Shown here: piece after piece, positions 59,459 through 64,000 of the stretch
How positions within the stretch are numbered: position 1 is the stretch's first letter
Layout of the letters: every line of letters starts with the position of its first letter
Assembly: GCA_016875915.1 (NCBI GenBank)
Contig: VGOM01000009.1
Location: 1-64,000, forward strand
DNA length: 64,000 bases
Origin: Chloroflexota bacterium
GTDB lineage: Bacteria; Chloroflexota; Dehalococcoidia; UBA2247; RBG-13-53-26
Reading direction: 5' to 3'
Position numbers and translations under genes: made by a program
Notes under the pieces: model-generated
The model's database searches: none
What the model was told of the DNA's origin: nothing
The model's input: only the letters and a program-made list of their open reading frames with translations

Positions 59459-60442
59459 TCACTCGCCCTTGACCCTGCGCAGCCAGTGCTCCACCCACGA
59501 CACCAGTTCGCCGTGGCTCAGGATCTCCTCGGCGGCCGAGTAGGGGTCGAGGTCGCCCTTCTCCACCTTCTCCAGGTAGGCGTTGAGCTGCCCGTCGCTC
59601 TCCACCAGCCTCAGCACCTGGCTGGTGATCCTGTCCTCGATGGTGTGCAGCAGGTCAGCCCTCCGCTGCTTCTGCCGCTTCAACGACAGCCTGCCGCTGC
59701 ACTTTAGCGCCTCGTAGTGTTTCTCGATGTGCTGGTACAGCTCCCTGGTGCCCACGTCGTTGGTGGCTTGGGTGGCCACGATGGGCACCTCCCACCACTC
59801 ATTCTTGGGCTTCTGGTGGAGCATGGCCATCAGGTCGGCCACCACCAGGTCGGCCCCGGGCCGGTCGGCCTTGTTCACCGCGAAGACGTCGGCGATCTCC
59901 ATTAGCCCGGCCTTCATGGTCTGGATGGTGTCCCCGGCCTCGGGGACCAGCACCACCACCACTGTGTCCACCGTCTCCATGACGTCGATCTCCGTCTGGC
60001 CCACCCCCACCGTCTCCACGAGGATGACGTCCTTCCCTGAGGCATCCATCAGCTTGATCACGCTGGGCGCCGTCCTGGGCAGTCCCCCGTGGCTGCCCCG
60101 GGTGGCCATGCTGCGGATGAACACCCCCTCGTCCAGGAAGTGCTGCTGCATCCTGATCCTGTCCCCCAGCACCGCCCCTCCCGAGAACGGGCTGGTTGGG
60201 TCGACCGCCAGTACCCCGACCTTCAACCCCTTCTCCCTGGCGATCCCGGTCAGCCGGCCCACCAGCGTGCTCTTGCCTCCGCCGGGGGGGCCGGTGACAC
60301 CCACGCACAGCGCCTTGCCGGTGTGAGGATAGACGGCCCTCAGTATCTCGGGCGCCTCTGGGCTCTCTCTCTCCACCAGGGTGATCAGTCGGGCCAGCGC
60401 CTGCTTGTCGCCGGAGAGCATCTTCTCTACCAGTTCGGTCAT
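59459..60442 (-). CDS. meaB: MeaB/ArgK family G-protein chaperone of B12-dependent mutase
   Basis: GVTGPPGGGKSTLVGRLTGIAREKGLKVGVLAVDPTSPFSGGAVLGDRIRM, ETVGVGQTEIDVMETVDT, NKADRPGAD. Confidence 0.96.
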   Translation of the reverse strand: MTELVEKMLSGDKQALARLITLVERESPEAPEILRAVYPHTGKALCVGVTGPPGGGKSTLVGRLTGIAREKGLKVGVLAVDPTSPFSGGAVLGDRIRMQQHFLDEGVFIRSMATRGSHGGLPRTAPSVIKLMDASGKDVILVETVGVGQTEIDVMETVDTVVVVLVPEAGDTIQTMKAGLMEIADVFAVNKADRPGADLVVADLMAMLHQKPKNEWWEVPIVATQATNDVGTRELYQHIEKHYEALKCSGRLSLKRQKQRRADLLHTIEDRITSQVLRLVESDGQLNAYLEKVEKGDLDPYSAAEEILSHGELVSWVEHWLRRVKGE

Positions 60443-60501
60443 TCGGTCTCCTCGTTCCGTTCGGCGGCCGGGATGGCGGCACAATGCTGCAACCCTGAGT
60501 T

Positions 60502-60531
60502 TTGCAGTCGGGCCGTGCTTACTGATATTAT
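60502..60531 (+). promoter_or_regulatory. putative promoter of the mutase genes
   Basis: TTGCAG-N18-TATTAT, TGA immediately before the -10. Confidence 0.5.
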
Positions 60532-60578
60532 AGTTGGGAACGAATCGGATTCAAATCCGGCACTATCGAGGAGGCTCC

Positions 60579-62180
60579 ATGGCTGAGAACAAGGACGGGC
60601 AGGTCTATACCGCGTCAGGCATACCCGTCAAGGACATCTACACACCGGATGACGTCAAGAAGGTCGACTACAACCGGGACCTGGGCTCGCCCGGCCAGCC
60701 GCCGTTCACCCGCGGTGTCTATGCCAGCATGTACCGCGGCCAGCTGTGGACCATCAGGCGTCTCACCGGCTACAGCACTCCCGAGGACACCAACAAGCGC
60801 TACCGCGATGAATACGCCATGGGGCAGACCGGCTTCTCCATCGCCCCTGACATCTCCACCGCCGCCGGCATGGACCCCGACGACCCCCGGGTCTCGGCGG
60901 ACGTTGGCCATTCCGGCGTTCCCATCTACTCCATCGAGGACATGGAGGTCGTCTTCGATGGCCTGCCCATTGAGAAGTGCTCCACCTACCTCGCAGACCG
61001 TGTCGGTGGACTGCTAAGTCCGGCCTACTTCATCATGGCTGAGAAGCGGGGCATCCCCCTCAACTACGTCAGAGGCACTACCCCCAATGACCTGTTCACC
61101 TGGAGCTCCATGGACCTGGCCAACCAGCCCCCTCCCGATGCCTACGTCCGCTATGCCGTGGACTTCATCGAGTGGTGCACCGAGCACGCGCCCCGCTGGT
61201 ACCCCGTCTCATTCAATTCCTACAACCCGCGTGACAACGGCCTGAGCGCCGTCCAGGAGGTCGGCGGGCTCATGGCCACGGTCATCCAGTATGTTGATGA
61301 GGAGAAGCGCCGGGGCAGGATCCCCCTGAATAAGTTCGTCAAACGCTTCGCCTTCAATATGGCGGCCAACAACGACTTCTTCGAGGAGATCGCCAAGTTC
61401 CGCGCCGCCCGGCGGATGCTCTACCGGTTGATGAAGGACAGATACGGCATCGACGACCCCACTTGCGGCCAGTTGCGCGTTCACGTTCAGACCTCTGGCT
61501 CCACCCACACCCACCAGGAACCCCTGAACAACCTGGTCCGTATCGCCTACCAGGTGCTCGCCGGTGTCCTCGGCGGGGCCCAGTCAATCCACGCCAACGG
61601 CTACGACGAGGCCGTCTGCCTCCCCACGGAGGAGGCCATGCTCCTCGCCATACGCACCGAGCAGATCGTTGCCCTGGAGACCGGCGTCACCAACACCGTC
61701 GATCCCCTGGGCGGCTCCTACTACGTGGAGAGCCTCACCAATGAGCTGGAGGAGCGCGCCTGGGACTACGTCAAGAGGATTGAGGACGTCGGCGGTATGG
61801 CCGAGGCGGTCAAGTCGGGATGGATCCACAGAGAGTACAAAGCGGCCATCATCGACTATGAACGCAAGCTGGATGCCGGCGATGTCACCGTTGTCGGAGT
61901 CAACAAGTTCCGTCTGGAGAAACCGCCCTACAAGGTGCCTATCTTCAGGCCCGATCCCAAGTCCCCCGATCTGCTCATCGAGAGGATCAAGCTGCTCCGC
62001 AAGAACAGGGACAATGCCCGCGCCGCAGCCGCGCTGAAGGAGTATGAGAGGGCGGCCCGCAGCACCGAGAACACCGTGCCGGCCATCTTCGAGGCGGTCA
62101 AGGCCCACGCCACTCCCGGCGAGCTTGCCGAAGTTCAGCTCAGAGTCACCGGTGGCTGGACCTACCCCATCGCCGGATAA
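60579..62180 (+). CDS. B12-dependent acyl-CoA mutase, large (substrate-binding) subunit; divergent from methylmalonyl-CoA mutase
   Basis: PPFTRGVYASMYRGQLWTIRR, FFEEIAKFRAARRMLYRLM, VLGGAQSIHANGYDEAVCLPTEEAMLLAIRTEQIVALETGVTNTVDPLGGSYYVESLT. Confidence 0.93.
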   Translation: MAENKDGQVYTASGIPVKDIYTPDDVKKVDYNRDLGSPGQPPFTRGVYASMYRGQLWTIRRLTGYSTPEDTNKRYRDEYAMGQTGFSIAPDISTAAGMDPDDPRVSADVGHSGVPIYSIEDMEVVFDGLPIEKCSTYLADRVGGLLSPAYFIMAEKRGIPLNYVRGTTPNDLFTWSSMDLANQPPPDAYVRYAVDFIEWCTEHAPRWYPVSFNSYNPRDNGLSAVQEVGGLMATVIQYVDEEKRRGRIPLNKFVKRFAFNMAANNDFFEEIAKFRAARRMLYRLMKDRYGIDDPTCGQLRVHVQTSGSTHTHQEPLNNLVRIAYQVLAGVLGGAQSIHANGYDEAVCLPTEEAMLLAIRTEQIVALETGVTNTVDPLGGSYYVESLTNELEERAWDYVKRIEDVGGMAEAVKSGWIHREYKAAIIDYERKLDAGDVTVVGVNKFRLEKPPYKVPIFRPDPKSPDLLIERIKLLRKNRDNARAAAALKEYERAARSTENTVPAIFEAVKAHATPGELAEVQLRVTGGWTYPIAG

Positions 62181-62192
62181 CTGAAGGAGAGG

Positions 62193-62630
62193 ATGCTCAT
62201 GGACAAGAAGAGAGTCAAGATACTCATGGCCAAGCCCGGACTGGAGGGTCACTGGCGGGGCATGATCGCCGTCAGCAGCGCCTTCAGGGACGCTGGCTTC
62301 GAGGTGGTCTACGGCGGCAATATCCTCCCGCCGGAGATCGCTGCCACCGCCCTGCAGGAAGATGTGGATATCGTGGGGCTGAGCATCCTGTCGTCGAACT
62401 ACATGCGCCTGGTAGCCGAGACCATCAAGGAACTGAAGGCCCGCGGCAAGGGCGATGTCATGGTCCTCCTCGGTGGCATCATCTATGAAGAGGACTTCCC
62501 TGCCCTGAAGGAGATGGGCGTCGCCGGGATATTCGTCCCCGGAACTCCGCTGAAGGACATCGTGGACTTCGTCAACGAGAAGATGTCCGCTCCGGCCCAC
62601 AAAGGCCACAAGACCCACAGAGCAAAGTAG
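62193..62630 (+). CDS. B12-binding small subunit of acyl-CoA mutase
   Basis: RVKILMAKPGLEGHWRGMIAVSSAFRDAGFEVVYGG...EDVDIVGLSILSSNYM...VLLGGIIYEEDFPALKEMGVAGIFVPGT. Confidence 0.94.
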   Translation: MLMDKKRVKILMAKPGLEGHWRGMIAVSSAFRDAGFEVVYGGNILPPEIAATALQEDVDIVGLSILSSNYMRLVAETIKELKARGKGDVMVLLGGIIYEEDFPALKEMGVAGIFVPGTPLKDIVDFVNEKMSAPAHKGHKTHRAK

Positions 62631-62742
62631 TATTCGGGCGCGCCGCTCTGGGATCAAGACGGCGCGCCCATCTATGCCTCCCCACCCTCACCACCCTAGG
62701 CCTGTCTCCCGCCTCTAGCGCAGAACCCGCTTCAAGCTCTCT

Positions 62743-62790
62743 ATGTCATGCCGCACTTGATGCGGCATCCAGGGCAGAGGATGGGTGTGG
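62743..62790 (+). repeat. REP-like palindromic repeat
   Basis: ATGTCATGCCGCACTTGATGCGGCATCCAGGGCAGAGG. Confidence 0.8.
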
Positions 62791-62918
62791 CAGAGCCTCA
62801 TCGTCCTCCTGCCGCCGACCCTCGGGGGGCCCCGGTCCCATCACAATCATGGAGACGACTCGAACCCACGGACCCGGGCCCCCCCCTTCGTCCGGCCAGC
62901 CGCCCCTCAACGGCGAGC

Positions 62919-63239
62919 CTACTTCTTCGCCGCCAACTGCTGATACGCCCTGTCCAACTGCTTCTTCCAGGTATCCCACTCCACCAGGCCGTAGGCCTCA
63001 ATATCGCTGTAGTTGTACAGAGGGCTCTCCAGGCTCAGCCGGCTGGCCTCTTCGTCGCTTTCCACCTCAAGGAAGAACACGGTCTTGCCCCAGCCCGGCA
63101 TCACATGGATTTCGCTGAGCTTGCCTTCCTTCCGCAGCTTCTCCGTGTAGGTCATGGCTGCCCCCATGATCACCATGCGCTGCTCATCGGGCAGCATGTA
63201 GAATACGTCCTTGATCTTGCTGGTAACGAGATACTTCAT
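62919..63239 (-). CDS. muconolactone delta-isomerase-like small protein
   Basis: KYLVTSKIKDVFYMLPDEQRMVIMGAAMTYTEKLRKEGKLSEIHVMPGWGKTVFFLEVESDEEASRL; SD GGAGGGAG. Confidence 0.75.
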   Translation of the reverse strand: MKYLVTSKIKDVFYMLPDEQRMVIMGAAMTYTEKLRKEGKLSEIHVMPGWGKTVFFLEVESDEEASRLSLESPLYNYSDIEAYGLVEWDTWKKQLDRAYQQLAAKK

Positions 63240-63484
63240 GACTTCACTCCCTCCCTCGGTGCGATAGTCGGATTTTCGGTCTCTCCCGGAATGGGCCGGT
63301 CAACCGTCGTCGCGCTCAGTCAGTTCTGATCCATCATCAGCATCACCACGCTTCCTCGCGATCCCCCCGATTGATGCCTGATGCGCCAGGAGTAGGAGAA
63401 AAGGAGTGTATCTCCTATGAGCTATGGACATATATGATATTAGTGCCCCTGCCATGGCCTGTCAATAGCTTTTCGCCCATGCCG

Positions 63485-63640
63485 CAGGTCCGCCTCTGGC
63501 GGGCTGCCACGTCCTTCCCATCAGGGAGGTATCATCCCGCGCACCTTCTTCCGTGGTGTCATGCCGCACTTGATGCGGGATACGCACTCCCTAGCCATGT
63601 CATGCCGGACTTGATCCGGCATCCAGGGCAGGGGCGTGGC
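63485..63640 (+). repeat. cluster of REP-like repeats (at least two full hairpins plus degenerate modules)
   Basis: TGTCATGCCGCACTTGATGCGGGATAC (from ~63557) and TGTCATGCCGGACTTGATCCGGCATCCAGGGCAGGGG (from ~63599); degenerate GTCCTTCCCATCAGGGAGGTATCATCCCGC upstream. Confidence 0.75.
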
Positions 63641-63693
63641 GTGGCGGGTTGCCCCCTACCCACTCACAATTTGACAGGCCGTTGTTCCCACCG

Positions 63694-63702
63694 TGGTATT
63701 AT
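63694..63702 (+). promoter_or_regulatory. extended -10 promoter element
   Basis: TGGTATTAT ~73 nt upstream of ATG 63775; TTGACA at 63671-63676 is 20 nt upstream of the -10 (long spacer). Confidence 0.45.
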
Positions 63703-63774
63703 CATGCCGGAACAGAGCATCCAAGTATCCTGCACGGGCGCGCGATCAGACCGACGTCGACTAGGAGGGTTCAT

Positions 63775-64000
63775 ATGAAAGCACTGGTCACAGGAGCCAC
63801 CGGCTTCATAGGTTCATCACTGGTTCGGGAACTGCTCAAGGACGGCAAGGAGGTCAAGGTCCTGGTCAGACAGAGCAGCAACACCAAGAACATCGATGGC
63901 CTGGATGTGGAGAAAGCCTATGGTGATGTCAGGGACAAAGAAGCCGTCAAGGCCGCGCTCGAAGGATGTGACGTGTTCTATCAGACGGCCGCTCTGTTCG
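63775..64000 (+). CDS. NAD-dependent epimerase/dehydratase (HpnA/dihydroflavonol-reductase-like), 3' end outside window
   Basis: MKALVTGATGFIGSSLVRELLKDGKEVKVLVRQSSNTKNIDGLDVEKAYGDVRD; SD GGAGGG; open to window end. Confidence 0.9.
   Translation, partial: MKALVTGATGFIGSSLVRELLKDGKEVKVLVRQSSNTKNIDGLDVEKAYGDVRDKEAVKAALEGCDVFYQTAALF

Noticed and set aside
61584-62657. 357-aa minus-strand ORF over the mutase genes
   Set aside because: Antisense to the mutase subunits; no motifs.
62850-62880. TGGGTTCGAGTC on the minus strand, resembling a tRNA T-loop
   Set aside because: The flanking bases do not form a 5-bp T stem and no acceptor, D or anticodon arms are apparent.

Overview
A 64 kb, high-GC, gene-dense bacterial chromosomal window. 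By inference from gene families it looks like Chloroflexota, possibly Dehalococcoidia; I did not test this. I support about 59 protein-coding genes, two of them cut by the window edges. I found no rRNA, tRNA, CRISPR array, transposase or prophage. Housekeeping genes include mfd, ilvD-ilvB-ilvN, polX, secA, prs, leuS, nadB-nadC, tldD/tldE, bipA/typA and coaE. Between them are many acyl-CoA genes: a DUF35/thiolase/HMG-CoA-synthase-like trio, an acyl-CoA dehydrogenase, three tandem SDRs plus two MaoC-type hydratases, an ALDH, and a B12-dependent acyl-CoA mutase with MeaB. The observations I rate highest are: (1) a two-subunit B12-dependent mutase in which the residues that define methylmalonyl-CoA mutase appear replaced (Tyr to Leu, Arg to Asp, His to Asn) and the B12 motif reads ExHxxG instead of DxHxxG; (2) an HMG-CoA-synthase homologue in an archaeal-style thiolase/DUF35 operon that appears to lack the catalytic Glu, Cys and His; (3) a compact, probably nickel-related cluster (HxxxHxxxH mini-protein, CooT-like protein, Fur-family regulator, His-rich transporter) with a palindromic operator next to a promoter whose -35 overlaps the fur stop codon; (4) a modular palindromic repeat family confined to the last ~16 kb; (5) a secreted metalloprotease with a LAxTG-type sorting signal; (6) recurrent extended -10 (TGnTATAmT) promoters. 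Residue-level comparisons use family sequences recalled from memory and need real alignments.
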